Part shown: positions 17,486-30,180 of the stretch, piece by piece
How positions within the stretch are numbered: the stretch's first letter is position 1
Layout: each line of letters opens with the position of its first letter
Notes under the pieces: model-generated
What the model was told of the DNA's origin: nothing
What the model saw: only the letters and a program-made list of their open reading frames with translations
Database searches by the model: none
DNA from: Petasospora fabianii
Taxonomy: Eukaryota; Ascomycota; Saccharomycetes; Phaffomycetales; Wickerhamomycetaceae
Assembly: GCA_022641835.1 (NCBI GenBank)
Contig: CP048717.1
Location: 1,520,726-1,584,725, forward strand
DNA length: 64,000 nt
Reading direction: 5' to 3'
Program-made: the position numbers and the translations under genes

Positions 17486-20400
17486 TCAATCATCCTCGGC
17501 ATCCTGTGCGAGCTTCTTTGTTCTTGCGAGCTTCACCAATGGGGCTAAAGTACTAACGTTATCGGCATCGGTAATGAATGGATCACTCAAGAGTTCAGTA
17601 GCATCGGCTCTTCTTTCAGGATCAACCTGTAAAGTCCAACTCAAGAACTCTTTCAGTATGTCGGTCAACGACTCTGGGTCCTTCAGCTTTGGAGTACCAT
17701 TTGTAGCAATCAAATACAACGCTCTTAATGGTGTCTCATTCAAGTATGGTGGTTCACCTTCAATCATCTCAATGATCATGATACCAAGGGACCAAATATC
17801 AACCTTTGGACCGTATTCCTTTCTTGAAACAACCTCAGGGGCCATCCAGTAAGGCGTACCAACCATCGTGGTTCTCTTAAGATTCACCTCATTGATCTGT
17901 GCACAGAATCCAAAATCAGTAAGCTTAATCTCACCATTCATCGATAACAAGATGTTATCCGACTTAATATCTCTATGAATGACACCTTTAGAATGCAAGA
18001 ATTGCAAACCTTTCAATGTCTCTCTAGATACAGCACCAATTTGGCCCTCGGTCATAACACTATGTGTCACAACATCTGTCAATGATCCACCCTCCATGTA
18101 CTCCATAACAACCCACAAATCACCTTTCAAAAGATAGGCATTAATGAAATTGACAATGTTCTTGTGCTTTGAGGCCTTCATCACAAGAATCTCATTGATA
18201 ATCAACTCCTTTTTCGGTTGTTGTTCCAAGTTCATCTGCTTAATAGCAACACACATGTTGCTTCCCAATTCATAGGCAGTATACACACCACCACTAGCAC
18301 CTTGTCCAACCTTAACAAGGTTACGATACATCTTGGATGGATCACCTTCAGAGCAAATAGCAGTAAGCTTGGCATACACTTGGGCATGACGTCTTCTTTG
18401 CTCCTCTTTCTTACGTTGGTTATGAGCAGCTGCAGCTTGTGGATCTCTAACTGGCTTTTGGTTTTTGGCAACTGCACTAGATCCATCAGAAGGTGGTTCT
18501 TGAGGAGAGTTAGCAGCAGGCGACTGCTGTTGTTGCTCTTGTTGGTTTTGCTGTCTCTCACGTTGCTGCTGATGCTGAGCATATGGAGAATGAGCTGATT
18601 GCTGCTGCTGCTGCTGCTGCTGCTGACGGCGGTACTGGTCCTGTGGAGACAACTTCCCAGAGTACTCAAGCTTTCTTTCATTGAGTGGATGCTCATTGAC
18701 AGCCTCGTGTTTTGGTGGAGGTGGTGGAATTCTTGGTGGTGCTGGAGCAACTCTCTGAGGAGAGAAGGAGTTCTGAATGTTGTTTCTCAAGTGTGGCGTC
18801 GAAGATGCAGACTTCTTATGGCTACTCATGACAGAGTGAGATCTTGACAGTGGAGATATCACAGTAGTTGGAGAGTTCCCCTGTGGAGGTCTTGGAGCTG
18901 GTCTTGATGGAATAAACTGCCTCTCTTTGTCCTTATCCATGACACCTTGAATTGGAGGTGGAGGTGGAGCCTGTCTTGGTGTTGTAGACGAGAATTGACT
19001 TTTAGGAGCAGATTGTGGAGTGAACGTACCTTGATTTGTTCTTGGGGTTCTGAAAGAGGAAGTAGATGTGAGCTTGGTGTTGGCTTGATTAAACTTCTTA
19101 AACACAGTATCATCGGCATTCTTGGTTTGGTCCTGATAGAAGGCCACAATGTCCATAACAGCCTGTGGATTCTTTTGTTGCTCAAACTTGGAAATACCAC
19201 TTGAAGCCAACAATCTTTCCCATTCCTCAGGAAGACCAGTGTACTGTCCGTCTTTATCAACACCAACGTGCGCAAGGTGTTTGGCATCGTATGGTGTAGA
19301 GATTTTGAGACTGCTCGATGTCGAGGCATTAGTGCTCTTAACAACATCGCTTGAACTTGAACTTCTCATACTGTTGACGAAATTGGAAAAGACACCTTTC
19401 ACCTTGTTGGTACTTTTTCTTTTGGAGGATGACTTGGAGCCAAATGGTGAGCTAACAGATCTGCCACCAACCTTCGGTAAGGTGGACTGTGAAGCCGACG
19501 CTGTGGATGGCGTACTTGAAGGATTAGAGTGTCTGGTGGCCATGTTATCACGAGTCTTTGGTGTCTCAATCTTCGGCAGGAAACTTGACTCCGTTGACGC
19601 AGAGTTCTTGGAGTCATAACTGAAGTTTCTCGCCGCAGAACCGGACGCAGAAGATCCAGAAGTGTTGGGTAATTTAAAAGTTTCATCACCTTCATCACCA
19701 AAGTTACTGCTATCACTTGTACGTTGTTGCAAATCGCTGTTCTCGTCAGCTTCCTGGATGGTGATGTCTCCAATGTTACCAGCCAGGTCATTCATGCTTG
19801 AGCTCAGACTGGAGATATTCACATTTGAAGAGGCAGCGATTGGTTTGTCAAAATCATCAATTGAGCGGTCTATCGATGTATCGAGGATGGAGTCCTTGGC
19901 AGTGGCGAGTTTCGAGTCGGAATCTCCATGATAGACATCAATGATCTTGTTCTCAAAATTAGAGGACATGTGTGACGAGGCAACCACAGAGGAGTGATCA
20001 GCAGTGTTGAGTAAACTCTTTCTGTTACCACCTTGGGTAACACACTCTTGAGCAGCAACATCTTCAGAGGAGGACATGATACCGTTGGTGGATGGTACCA
20101 CCGGCGCTGAGATATCTCGATGCTCTTCTTCTTCTTGGTCGTCTGGAATATCAACATACTTTTCAGACTCAGAAATGAGAGATTTAGAATGTCCTTCATC
20201 GTCGTCATGATCCTGAGCATCACTAATGACGTGCGACTGTTGCTCTTCTTGGTCAACGTCTTCATCGTCATCATTATCATAGTTGATAGACCTCATCATG
20301 TTTCGTTGGATCATCACGGGCTCTTTGAGTTTTGGAGAGTTCTCACTCTTTACACCACCATTTTCGTTGTTATCAATAGAAGTGCTATGACTTGTTTGAC

Positions 20401-21145
20401 TGGTGTCAAAATCTGAATTGACATTGCCAGAGTCCAGATTCAATTCATCGGTGTTGATAACGTCCAAGTTGTTTGACTGATCTTCAGTAGTGGAGCGTAC
20501 GGGTGACTTGATAGGTCTTGCCGTTGGTGTGGCTTTTGATAGGGTTGTTGTTGTTGCCGTGTTTATAACGCCGACTGTGAGATCATCGTTATGGCTCAAG
20601 CTGTGATCTCCAGCACTCATATCGATAGAGTGCGATGTTGTGTTGTAACTTTGTTCTGAGTCCGTAGAACCTGTCGTCATGGTGGAGACTCTCTTGAAAT
20701 CAATAGGTTCATCTAGAGAGTTAACCAGATCATTGACCCGTTGATCCACTGATGCTGTTGGTTTGCCCGGGTCAAGCGTTACCTGGTCGCCATTGGAATC
20801 GAGCTGTGGGGCCTCCGTAGAGGTCTGTGGGATCTGTAAATCTTTGTCGGAGACGGGTGAAGAGTTGATAGATTCTGGAGAGCCGCTAAACTGGAAAGAT
20901 GTATTGGACGAGGCTAATGCAGTCACGTTAAGAGTGCCAGGGTATCGTGGGAGAGAAGTTGGTGAGAGGGAGATATCTAGGTCCATCTCTGATGGCTTGG
21001 GCGTGGCGAGCTTTGCATGGCCATTATTTGTACTGGAATCAGAATCAGCATGAGAATCAACATCAGCCATGGCGGTAGTTGTAGTCTGGGACAAAGAGCT
21101 CTTAAAAGACGCGTTTGGGGAGATCTGCTGTTGTACCTCAGGCAT
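17486..21145 (-). CDS. STE20: p21-activated protein kinase Ste20
   Basis: 1219 residues. A very long Ser/Thr/Asp-rich N-terminus leads to a CRIB/p21-binding domain near residue 612-640 ('[19 protein letters not shown]'). A proline- and glutamine-rich linker with a near-pure CAG tract follows. The C-terminal serine/threonine kinase (about 935-1195) has [24 protein letters not shown] and the TPYWMAPE activation segment. The far C-terminus '[14 protein letters not shown]' is the G-beta (Ste4) binding motif, and no PH domain is present. This identifies Ste20 rather than Cla4. It acts downstream of Cdc42 in mating, filamentous and osmotic MAPK signalling. S. cerevisiae Ste20 has 939 residues. Confidence 0.95.
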   Translation of the reverse strand: MPEVQQQISPNASFKSSLSQTTTTAMADVDSHADSDSSTNNGHAKLATPKPSEMDLDISLSPTSLPRYPGTLNVTALASSNTSFQFSGSPESINSSPVSDKDLQIPQTSTEAPQLDSNGDQVTLDPGKPTASVDQRVNDLVNSLDEPIDFKRVSTMTTGSTDSEQSYNTTSHSIDMSAGDHSLSHNDDLTVGVINTATTTTLSKATPTARPIKSPVRSTTEDQSNNLDVINTDELNLDSGNVNSDFDTSQTSHSTSIDNNENGGVKSENSPKLKEPVMIQRNMMRSINYDNDDDEDVDQEEQQSHVISDAQDHDDDEGHSKSLISESEKYVDIPDDQEEEEHRDISAPVVPSTNGIMSSSEDVAAQECVTQGGNRKSLLNTADHSSVVASSHMSSNFENKIIDVYHGDSDSKLATAKDSILDTSIDRSIDDFDKPIAASSNVNISSLSSSMNDLAGNIGDITIQEADENSDLQQRTSDSSNFGDEGDETFKLPNTSGSSASGSAARNFSYDSKNSASTESSFLPKIETPKTRDNMATRHSNPSSTPSTASASQSTLPKVGGRSVSSPFGSKSSSKRKSTNKVKGVFSNFVNSMRSSSSSDVVKSTNASTSSSLKISTPYDAKHLAHVGVDKDGQYTGLPEEWERLLASSGISKFEQQKNPQAVMDIVAFYQDQTKNADDTVFKKFNQANTKLTSTSSFRTPRTNQGTFTPQSAPKSQFSSTTPRQAPPPPPIQGVMDKDKERQFIPSRPAPRPPQGNSPTTVISPLSRSHSVMSSHKKSASSTPHLRNNIQNSFSPQRVAPAPPRIPPPPPKHEAVNEHPLNERKLEYSGKLSPQDQYRRQQQQQQQQQSAHSPYAQHQQQRERQQNQQEQQQQSPAANSPQEPPSDGSSAVAKNQKPVRDPQAAAAHNQRKKEEQRRRHAQVYAKLTAICSEGDPSKMYRNLVKVGQGASGGVYTAYELGSNMCVAIKQMNLEQQPKKELIINEILVMKASKHKNIVNFINAYLLKGDLWVVMEYMEGGSLTDVVTHSVMTEGQIGAVSRETLKGLQFLHSKGVIHRDIKSDNILLSMNGEIKLTDFGFCAQINEVNLKRTTMVGTPYWMAPEVVSRKEYGPKVDIWSLGIMIIEMIEGEPPYLNETPLRALYLIATNGTPKLKDPESLTDILKEFLSWTLQVDPERRADATELLSDPFITDADNVSTLAPLVKLARTKKLAQDAEDD
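18541..18626. repeat. Glutamine-codon tract in STE20
   Basis: The + strand shows repeated CTG/TTG triplets (eight successive CTG at 18602-18625) that encode a polyglutamine run on the minus strand. Such pure CAG runs are prone to length change. Confidence 0.7.
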
Positions 21146-21803
21146 TGCAGAAACAACGTGTCTGTGAGCGGAGATGAAGAGAATAAAGAGTGGACGCCTT
21201 CAAATGGGGCAGTTGCCTGGATATTTCAGCAGTTGGTATTGGGCAGTGAGTAGTGAACACTGGACACTGACGGGGGAAACGAGTCGTGGAGGGAAAGGGA
21301 CCCTTCAAGAGTGGAAGAAGAGGTGAAAGGGGCACCAAAAAGACAGGGGGATCTGGTGGTCGGAATTGCACGCGGAGAAAGCTCGTACGCAACGTCTGAA
21401 GGATAAAAAAACTGCACTATGACTGGTCTTCTGTAGATCAGTCTTTAACGATGGGTGTTATGCTTGCCCGCCCGTCGCTTATACTTGTTTTGTTACTGCT
21501 TCTTCTGTTTGGCGAGAAACTAATTTCTGGGGCGGTAGGGGACACACTTACGCGAATATTCCCTCATTAGGAAACCATCTGCTGCTTCCTTCATTAGTGT
21601 TGAAGTGGTTTTAAGAGAATATGGATCTCCCTATCGGTTAATATTATGCCATTGTGTTCTTCAGTCCTTGTGGTCTACTATATGGAGGCGGCCAGTGTTA
21701 AGTAGGGCAGAAAGACGAGCGGAAGGGGAAGAGAAACCTACATCTAAGACAAAGTATAGATCTCCTATCAACATGGGTCATATTCTTTTCACATCAAGTT
21801 TAT
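21146..21803. other. STE20 upstream / MRP4 downstream intergenic region
   Basis: Both genes read leftwards, so this 658 bp region holds the STE20 promoter and MRP4 3' end. There are short frames only. I see no further gene or RNA. Confidence 0.5.
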
Positions 21804-23106
21804 TTACAATGTAGTTTCAGCAGCGACTGGAGCCTGAGAGGCTACGTGCTGCTGGTATGCTCTAAGTCTAGCTTGCTGACCAGCCTGGGCAGCCTTAGAC
21901 AAGACACCAGCAATCAATGTGACAGCTCTAGTGGAGTCGTCATTAGCTGGAATTGGATACGTCACGAGTGAAGCCTCAGAATCTGTATCAATGATACCAA
22001 TGGTTGGAACCCTAGTCTGCATGGCCTCTTGCAAAAGAACTCTGTTCTCAGTTGGGTTCAACACAACAATTAGATCTGGTTTAACAATAGTCTTTTGCTC
22101 AGTGATACTCAACTCACGACCAGTTGGTAAATCACCCATCGTAACTTCCATTCTAGCCCACTTGGAAATCTCTGTAGAGTTGGTCAATGTTCCTGGAACC
22201 CACTTGTTACTGACATAGTAACCCCCACAACGGGTAGCAGCCTTCTCAAGAATACGTTCAGAACCTTCTCTGGTACCGACAAAGAGAACAATACCACCTT
22301 TAGATGCAACACCTTCGGCAACATTGCATGCTCTCTTCAAATACTGCAAAGTCTGCTCAAGGTCAATGATGTGGATACCCTTATATTCACCATAGATGAA
22401 CTTCTGGTTGGATGAACGGTAGAGTGACTTAGAATGACCAAGGTGAGCACCAGCAGCGAGAAGCTTAGCAACGGATAACTCACCAACGCTTGGTGGGGCA
22501 GCAACCTCTCTATGTGGGATATAAACGTCCTTGACAATGGCACCAATGCGACCATTTTGTTTCTCAATAAATTTCTTACGCAAAAACAACTCCTGTGTTG
22601 TGTAGGGCTCATTCTTGAGTGATGGTTCGAGATGTGGGAAGGTATCACTAACCTGGGATCCCAGCGTACGCTTTGACTCCTGTGCAAGTTTCTGCTTATG
22701 GAGATTGAGTGTGTAGTCTTCCACAAATTGTTTAAGTTCGGAACGGAGAGTCTCGTTCTTTGACAAACGTTCTGTGAGTGGTGAAGTGGTCTCACCGGTG
22801 AGAATCTCGTGAAGTGTACGGTCGAGCTCCTTCTCAGCGGAACGCGTCATTTTCACAGCCTCGTTGTGAATATCATTGATGAAATCAACAGCAGAAGCTG
22901 TAGATTCCACTTCAGCCGGTGTCTCGGCCTTTGGAGCCTCTGATGTAGCAGTCTCTGTGATGGTCTGCTGTGCTTCCTTTTGAGCCTCAACGCGCAATGC
23001 ACGCGCGCTTGTGAACGAACGGGCCAACACTCTCGCTTCAAAATTTGTTAGTCAAGCTCCTTTAGGCAGAAGTAATAAATCTTTACTCACGAATACGTGG
23101 CAACAT
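21804..23106 (-). CDS. MRP4: Mitochondrial small-subunit ribosomal protein uS2m, spliced
   Basis: Exon 1 is 23106-23091 and exon 2 is 23035-21804, giving 415 residues. Translation across the junction reads MLPRIPRVLARSFTSARALR, a good mitochondrial presequence. Without splicing the frame has no ATG near the start, which is why I place the start at 23106. The uS2 domain occupies roughly residues 185-395, with 'LLAAGAHLGHS', 'GIHIIDLEQTLQYL' and 'KWVPGTLTN'. The first ~180 residues are a mitochondrial extension with coiled-coil character. It is a mitoribosome 37S subunit protein. In S. cerevisiae MRP4 is near STE20, LAG1 and RPL14B on chromosome VIII, as here. Confidence 0.92.
23036..23090 (-). 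other. Spliceosomal intron in MRP4 (55 nt)
   Basis: The 5' site is GTGAGT, the branch site GACTAAC is at 23053-23047, and the 3' end is TTTTGAAG. It joins ATT-C to CG-AGA in phase 1. Confidence 0.85.
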
Positions 23107-23509
23107 TCTTAACTGGTGAAACAGACGGCCTCTCAAGACTTCTCGATCTTCTCCATTGGTCAACTTGTCCGCCCAGATTTTTCACTTTCGCGGAGCTGGT
23201 GATACATCCAAACACCACAGCTCTCTTCCCACCTCTTGTGCTAAGCATTCAGGTTGTCGTAGTTCTTTATTTGGTTCTTTTTTCAATTACCTGACTACCG
23301 ATGAAGTGACAACTTGATGTCTTTCGACAGCTAGTGGTATTTAGAATATATTAGAGTCTTTGACATATAAATCATTGAAATAAGGCTCACATTGAGTGGC
23401 CATATCAATTGCTTGCCTGGGCCAACCTACGCATTCATTTCCAATATCTAAATCACTACTACAACTCAATTCACATAACAAAAGTCATTAATTCCCTGGA
23501 TGTAAAAAA
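23107..23509. other. MRP4 promoter / UFD4 3' region side
   Basis: Between the MRP4 start and the UFD4... the region to the right of MRP4 holds the MRP4 promoter and, at its right end, the 3' flank of UFD4. A T-rich stretch is at about 23270-23290. No other gene is seen. Confidence 0.5.
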
Positions 23510-26500
23510 TCAGGACAACAAGAAAACGTCGGCACCATCACTGATGGCCTTAGATAATCTTGTCTTCATCACCTCCAAGGAGGAGTAGTCTGGTAACTTC
23601 AAGTAGTTGGCACAGGTCATAACACTTGGCAAGTAATCGTCCGGTTTCAATCCATCCTCCTCATGTTTACGAACCACTGTGAACTCTGGCTTTAAGTTCT
23701 TGAAGCCACCAATTGGCAAACGTGGAGAACCCGTCATGAACTTAAGGAAGGCACGGCGTTCTGTTGGATCAAACGATGACATGATTCTGATCAAGTTTTG
23801 CACAGCTGGTGAGTCCAAATTATAGCCATGGTCAGCATGAAGTGAGCTCAGCAATGTCTCATAGCTCCAGTCCTCGTTGCTGTTACCAAAGAGTTCAACA
23901 AGTTCGGATGGAGTAAATACAAGCATCGAATAGTATGGGAACACCTCAGAGAATCCAACAACAAAGTTCTCCACTTGTTCTTTGATACCCTTACCTAAAG
24001 TGAAGTCCACAACTAGATCAACATATTGCTGGCAGTTAGTTGAGTCAACACAAATGTCAGAGCCGTTCTCAATCAGCTCAATATCATAACCTGGAAGCAC
24101 AAATGTAAGTCCCAAATCAGCAACAAGAGCTGGATTTTGCTCAATATACAGTAATGAGGTGTACAAGTGGTTGTCAATGTGCTTCAATGTTTGAAGACCA
24201 ACCTCACCGAACGATTCATCAATCTCTCTTGCACAAGCTTCAAAGAAAACAGGATTGAAATTGAAGTCCAAGATTCTACCATCAATCAAGGCACGAGCAA
24301 TGAACTTACCCAAGTTCTTAAACAGACTCAACTTGTTGGAGGAGTTTGGATCAGATGGACCAATCGGAGCCGGGAACAAGCCCTTTACACAGTAAACGTG
24401 CTTACCTGACTGTTCACCATCTGTTCTCCAAAGACCATACTTTCTCTCAACAAAAGCATAACAGACATTCGAGTAGAACTCCAAAGTTGGGCCAAGACCA
24501 GTACCAGCCTCATCGACAAACTCAACTTCCAAGATACTTGGATGAGCTCCCAGTTTCTCTAACACCTTGATTGAGCTCTTCAATAGATGTTGTCTTGAAA
24601 CACGAACCTTGTGTTTTTGCTGTCTTCCAAGCGATACCACACCATTGTCATTCTGATTTCTTTCATTATCTTGGTTGGCCCTGGTGTTCCAGAGTTGAAT
24701 CAGTCTTGAGTATCCGAAGGATGTAGACTGCAAGAAAAACAAACGAGTTTCCAATGGGAACAAGAACGGGAATTTTCTAGTGATATGAATGGACCAGTTA
24801 GGCAAGATACCAGAGGCAACGACCAAGGGCTCTTCCAACTGTCTGTTCAATTTAGCAGTCAGCTTGAAGTTCAAGAACAAGCTATCAGTACTTGTATCCT
24901 CACGGAAATCATAGAGGATCCTCAACAAGTGCAGGATCTTGATAGTGATCGGCTGTTCTAAAGCCTCCAAGGCGTCGTCAGAGAAATCTGGGTATCTCTC
25001 CTCAATCTCTAATGCTGGTTGGGCGCCTTCAACTTTACGACATTGGATCTCATGGATATCAAACCAAAATCTGTTGGTATCAAAGTTTGGATTTTTGGTC
25101 TGGCAATGCTTGTAAAGAGCACCGTAAATGGTTGTATCTTGTGGAATCACCTCACCATCCAGAAGGAACTCAACATGCCAATTTCTCGAAGCTTGATCAA
25201 CTGGACGGCGAGCACCAAATAGGAATGGAGTATCGAAGCGTCTTTTCAAAAAGATGCTGATATTGGTGAATGATGCAATGGCATGGACCAGAACAACTAG
25301 TGGTTGACGACTGTCAAAGAGTCTTGGGTATTCAAGTTCCTCCACATCAGAGGCATTTTCAGTGGTATCCTCCATTGGTAAAAGCTTGAGTTTAAGTTGC
25401 TTCCCCAATGAGGCTGCTCTATTTTCACCAGTGTTAAGTCCACAGTTGACAATCTCAAATGATTCAGATCTTGTAAAGGACTCCTGAAGCTTCTTGACCA
25501 ACGTCTCAAAGACATCGCCTTTGAACACCTGGGTGAAAGTAACTCTCGCCAGACTCGCGACTGAGCCAAATTTGGGATCATTAAAGAATGCTGATAACGT
25601 CTCAATGATACCGGAGCTAATAAGTTCGAAACTCGATATGACGTAGCTATCCTTCATCAATGCCATCTTGAAATTTCCCCAAAGTCTTGTCCAGTCGTCC
25701 TTGGTATACGACTCAACAATTTTGACATCAGCCAATTCACCACAGATTTCATCAAGCAATCTCAAATGCTCCAACTTGGAATCTCCTGAGGCTTTCTTTG
25801 ACAAGTAAAGTTGTTCAATCTGTGTGGCAAGCTTGGTAAGATGGTTTAGAAGACCATGCATATCCAAGTCTTGGAAGACGAACAGACCGTCAACGTACCT
25901 TTCTTGAGCGGAATCAATTTCGTCATCATCTTCATAGCCATAGTCGTCTTGGTTGGAGCCGTCAGATGAGTATCGATCCTGATCTTGATCCATTTCTTGG
26001 TCGTTTGCTTCTTCCTCTTCTTCTTCTTCGTCCTCCTCCTCCTCATCAATTTGATGCGTCTGTGTCTGTTCTTGATCCTCATCCAACATTTCTTCATCAG
26101 CATCAGAGTTCTCACCTTCATAATCTTCAGTTGAGGTGTCTTTTACACTAGGTTCATTCATACCTTCTTGTCTCAGGATCTCCAACAAGGAAGAAGTGTC
26201 AGCGAGCAAACCCTCTCTCTCAAACTCAGTTATGAAGGTATCTGGATTCTTCTCGAGCAAGCTCTGGGTGATTATCAAAGAACCTAAGAGAGCCAGATAT
26301 GGTTTGATATCCTTTTTCTCACTTCTGATGATACTCTTGTTTTGAATAACGATTGAAGCCAAGAGGTTGACGATGAGCAAGTGTTCAGTCAAGTCATTGA
26401 TGTCATCAAGTGAGGACATAATTCTGACAAAGCAGAGTGTAACACGACGACGCACTTCGAATAGCACAGTTGATGAATAAATGTTAATCAACAATGGGAA

Positions 26501-27890
26501 GATTTCATTTACAAATGTCTTGTACTCTGCCTTGACCGATGTATAGTCTTTGACTAATTTGGTCTTGTAGGTTAAGATTGGAGTTTTCTCAGGTGGAAGT
26601 ACGTAAATGATAAGGTCCAAGATTGAGGTAATCAAATCCTTTGGAGCAGCCATCAACGTCTCAATTGAAATGGTTGGCTCTGCTGATTTTTTGTATTTTG
26701 TCAATGCCGAAATAATAGATTCAGCAAGCTTATTGGATTTGATGATCTGTGAGCTCAAATTGCTGTTCTGTGCACAGATTGAGAGGGAGCTGATGAGTTT
26801 TAAATTGGTTGAGAGTGAAGTGTCAGAGTTGGAGATGACTTGAATAATTTTGAGAAGAAGTTCTGAAGACACAAGGTTTTCCAATTGTGGCGTACTTTTG
26901 AAGTTCTTTATGATTCTTGATAGAGCAAGCCATGCACTTTCAAGCTCCTGAGGGTCTGTGAACTCAATGACGATTCTTTGTAATGCTGGTAGAACTTCAT
27001 CCAAATTGCCAACTTCGGAGACTCTGATGTATTTGACAGAGTTTGCCACAATATTGATAGCTTTCCTTTGTGCATGAATGGTGAAGAAGTCCAAGTATTG
27101 CAACACTGAACCTAAACAATGTTTTCTAAAGATTTGCGTTCCACATGTTCTTGAGATGAATTCCAATGTTTGTAATGCCTGTTCAGCCAAGTCGATATAG
27201 CTAATTTCACAAAGTTTTGATTGGAGTGCCTCGATAGCACCGTAGTTTACAGCGGAATGGATATAGTCGAGGTTAACCTCTAAGAAGTTGTAAAGACATC
27301 TGCATGCCACTAGTTGCAGTTCCAATTCTTCCTGAAACATGGGTTCATTAAGGATGGCAACTAGGGCTCTTGAGAGTTGACCAGCGGGGATATCACGTTC
27401 GGCAAGAATACCATTCATCATCAATAATCTTTCACTCAACTCATTCAAAGTTTCAAGTACTAAGTAAGGATCATCTCTACGAGATAATCCTTCAATGAGT
27501 CCTGAGATTCTTGATCCACCACCTCCAAACCCTCCAAAGAGACCCATTGCCTCTGGGAAGATACGAGCCATATTTTCAGCAAGAGATGTATTTGCTGAAT
27601 GATTTCCTGAAGCGGATCCACCAGCGCGTGCGTTAGCCAATGCACGAAGTGCCCCAGCTAATGGATTAGCCTCTGTATCATCATCATCATCATCATCATC
27701 ATCGTCGCCACTGTGCTCATCTTGGTCATAGTCATCATGTGCTTCATCTTCTTCACCCTCGTCCTCTTCCTGATTCTCAATTTGTTCTCTAGAACGACGT
27801 GTGTTGGAGAAACGTCTATACTGTGCACTTAACCTGGCGAGTGAGTCGTCATCGTCATCATCATCCTCCTCCTCATCCTCATCCTCTTCC

Positions 27891-27922
<32 letters not shown>

Positions 27923-28084
27923 CTCATCATGATCATCGTGATTCTCGTCGTAGTTATAGTCATCACTACCACCATGTAGTTCATTTTCTGGATCATTAAC
28001 TAACTGCTGCTCATGGTGATCATCAGCGGCTATGTCCACAGGCGTGGCCTCCCTACGCTGTTTGCCCTTATTGGTTGGCGGCAT
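23510..28084 (-). CDS. UFD4: HECT-type E3 ubiquitin ligase Ufd4 (TRIP12 family)
   Basis: 1524 residues, close to S. cerevisiae Ufd4 (1483). The N-terminus has long acidic Asp/Glu tracts (about residues 55-80 and 125-140). ARM/HEAT repeats follow from about 180 ('YLVLETLNELSERLLM', 'LVACRCLYNFLEVN'). A second acidic block lies near 660-730, then the HECT domain in the last ~380 residues. The catalytic cysteine is in 'SVMTCANYLKLPDYS', near residue 1491. It ubiquitinates ubiquitin-fusion and N-degron substrates for proteasomal degradation, in cytosol and nucleus. It is divergent from MRT4, exactly as in S. cerevisiae (YKL010C/YKL009W). Confidence 0.96.
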
Positions 28085-28794
28085 CGGAAACTGTGCGCGC
28101 GGTTGATCTCAAGGTTGTGCGTACCTGTCTGTAATGACACTACTCTCCTGTGGTCTTTATAATAGAGGAGACTCTCTGTGTTGTGATGTGGCGGCTAAAG
28201 GTTTAATGATATGAGGAGGAGGTTTGGATCCGCTTGTGATGCAATGATTGATTCCGTGGCGCGCGCGCGCTGGTTAGGAGCGACGGCCGGTGGCGATAGG
28301 TTCATTAACTTCAGGAGGGTCTTTGTTTAGGTGTAGGTGGATGTTTACTATATATGGTTTATTATATCGTTTGGATGTATTTATATGGATTTAGTCAGCC
28401 TAAAAGTCTACCCGTGAACCCGACCTACTTAAAGCTCTGCTTATAGCGTTGTAAGACTTGTGATAACCCCCAGAGAAGGACAGTCTAATACAACTCAAGC
28501 CATAGATACTCTAAGTTTAAATCTGACTACATTATCAGTGCTATCTACTCAATGACCCACCATAAACAAATATAAACACATGTATTCCTATAAATAATCA
28601 CCAATAACTAAATATCAGAGTATAAACACAAGCACCTGGATAAGCTCCTATATCACGTGACCCATGGGGAGAACAGGTTACGCAGCCCTTGGCCTCATCG
28701 CAGAAAATTTTTGTCTTTAACTTAAGTCAAATCAATCTCTCTTTGTTACTCTGTGTGTAATACCTCTTGTCTATAACAGAACAAACCCATTAAG
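28085..28794. other. Divergent UFD4/MRT4 promoter region
   Basis: 710 bp. It contains a CG-alternating run near 28260-28270, a CACGTG box at 28654-28659 and the PAC/RRPE pair listed separately. No tRNA or coding gene is evident. Confidence 0.6.
28694..28713 (-). promoter_or_regulatory. PAC and RRPE ribosome-biogenesis elements before MRT4
   Basis: CTCATCGC (28694-28701) is the reverse complement of the PAC motif GCGATGAG. It is followed immediately by AGAAAATTTTT, an RRPE-type element. This pair marks yeast ribosome-biogenesis promoters (Dot6/Tod6 and Stb3 sites). It lies about 90 bp before the MRT4 ATG. Confidence 0.75.
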
Positions 28795-29511
28795 ATGCCA
28801 AGATCTAAACGTTCCAAACTCGTGACACTCGCCCAGACAGATAAGAAAGGTAGAGAGAACAAGGAGAGAATCTTTGATGAAGTACGTGAGGCTCTTGACA
28901 CATATAGATATGCTTGGTTATTTTACCTTGATGATGTGAGAACTCCAGTTTTACAAGAGATTAGATCTGAATGGTCTGGATCTAAACTTATCATGGGTAA
29001 ACGTCGTGTCTTGGAGAAGGCTCTTGGTGATACCGTTGAGCAGGAGTATAAGGAGAACTTACACAAATTTGCCAAGCTTGCAGATGGTGTTACCGGTTTA
29101 CTTTTCACTAATGAAGATGTTGATACCGTTTCTGATTACTTTACAGCATATTCTAAGAAGGACTTTTGCAGAGCTAAACAGAAATCTCCAATTGATTTCA
29201 CGATACCTGCCGGTATCATCTATTCCACAGGTGGTCAAATCTCTCAAGAGTTGGATGTTCCAATGCCACATAATTTGGAAGAGACAATGAGAAATAAGTT
29301 CAAAATCCCAACAAAGATTAAAGCTGGTAAGATCACTATTGAAGAACCATACCCTGTTTGTACTAAAGGTGAAACTCTTGATGTTAGAAAAGCTCTTATC
29401 CTTAAACAATTTGGTATCGCTGCTGCTGAGTTCAAAGTTAAAGTGAAGGCTTACTTTGATTGTGAGACCTCTGAGATTAAGAAGGTTAACTTGAACATTG
29501 ACGAGGAGTAA
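28795..29511 (+). CDS. MRT4: Ribosome assembly factor Mrt4 (P0-like)
   Basis: 238 residues, matching the usual ~236. The start MPRSKRSKLVTLAQTDKKGR is nearly invariant in the family, followed by the uL10/P0-like RNA-binding fold ('YAWLFYLDDVRTPVLQEIR', 'GKRRVLEKALG'). Unlike P0 it lacks the C-terminal acidic P-stalk peptide. Mrt4 occupies the P0 site on pre-60S particles in the nucleolus and is later exchanged for P0. PAC/RRPE promoter elements agree with this role. Confidence 0.96.
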   Translation: MPRSKRSKLVTLAQTDKKGRENKERIFDEVREALDTYRYAWLFYLDDVRTPVLQEIRSEWSGSKLIMGKRRVLEKALGDTVEQEYKENLHKFAKLADGVTGLLFTNEDVDTVSDYFTAYSKKDFCRAKQKSPIDFTIPAGIIYSTGGQISQELDVPMPHNLEETMRNKFKIPTKIKAGKITIEEPYPVCTKGETLDVRKALILKQFGIAAAEFKVKVKAYFDCETSEIKKVNLNIDEE

Positions 29512-29706
29512 ATTATCGTTGCATTATGACTAAAACTTTGGGTGACTTAGAGGAGAGACAGTAGCCAAGTTACAAAGCTGCTGAACACATTGTACACTAC
29601 CAATCTTTATATGGGTAGATATCTACCCATGCATGCATGATTTTGTTTGTTTTCATTATAATTCGTGTCTTAATGATCATTATTATACTTTCATCCATCT
29701 TTGTAG

Positions 29707-30159
29707 TCAACTGGCCTCTATGACACACCACTTGGATAGCTTCCTGTTAACATGAACACCATCCACCTTGTCCTTATTATCACCTATAATCACTTTACAA
29801 CTTTCATTAGTCTTACTCAATCTACTTAACGCTAAAGAAAGTCTTGGATTATTAGCTTGAGTACTCATTAACCCCCATATTGCAATTCTCTTAATCTCCT
29901 TCCCTACTTGTATATACCCATCCATAGCGATCTTTGTCACTATCACCATCAAAACACTCAGATCTGAAATATTAACAACATCTACTAACTTAGAACTATG
30001 AAGATACTTTGGTGAAGATCTATGTGGGCAATTTGTTCTAGTTGGTTGAAGATGTTGTGATCCCGAAGCATCAAATACTATGAGTAGTGTTTGATGTTGT
30101 GCTGTATACACAAGATGATCCACAAATGAGGTGAATGTGTGTCCAAGAGTTGCCTCCAT
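29707..30159 (-). CDS. SHU1: Small protein, probable Shu1 (Shu complex) orthologue
   Basis: 150 residues, the same length as S. cerevisiae Shu1. Sequence similarity by eye is weak but collinear: a hydrophobic strand followed by a small loop ('TLLIVFDASGS'), a long helical/strand middle, a strand-then-helix 'IAIWGLMSTQ...LALSRLS', and a Trp near the C-terminus. The position supports it: in S. cerevisiae SHU1 lies between STE20 and MRP4 close to LAG1 and RPL14B, and all of those genes are in this window. Shu1 with Shu2, Csm2 and Psy3 promotes Rad51 filament assembly. If the synteny argument is wrong, this is an unrecognised small protein. Confidence 0.5.
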   Translation of the reverse strand: MEATLGHTFTSFVDHLVYTAQHQTLLIVFDASGSQHLQPTRTNCPHRSSPKYLHSSKLVDVVNISDLSVLMVIVTKIAMDGYIQVGKEIKRIAIWGLMSTQANNPRLSLALSRLSKTNESCKVIIGDNKDKVDGVHVNRKLSKWCVIEAS

Positions 30160-30180
30160 TGTCTAAGCTGATGAACTTGG

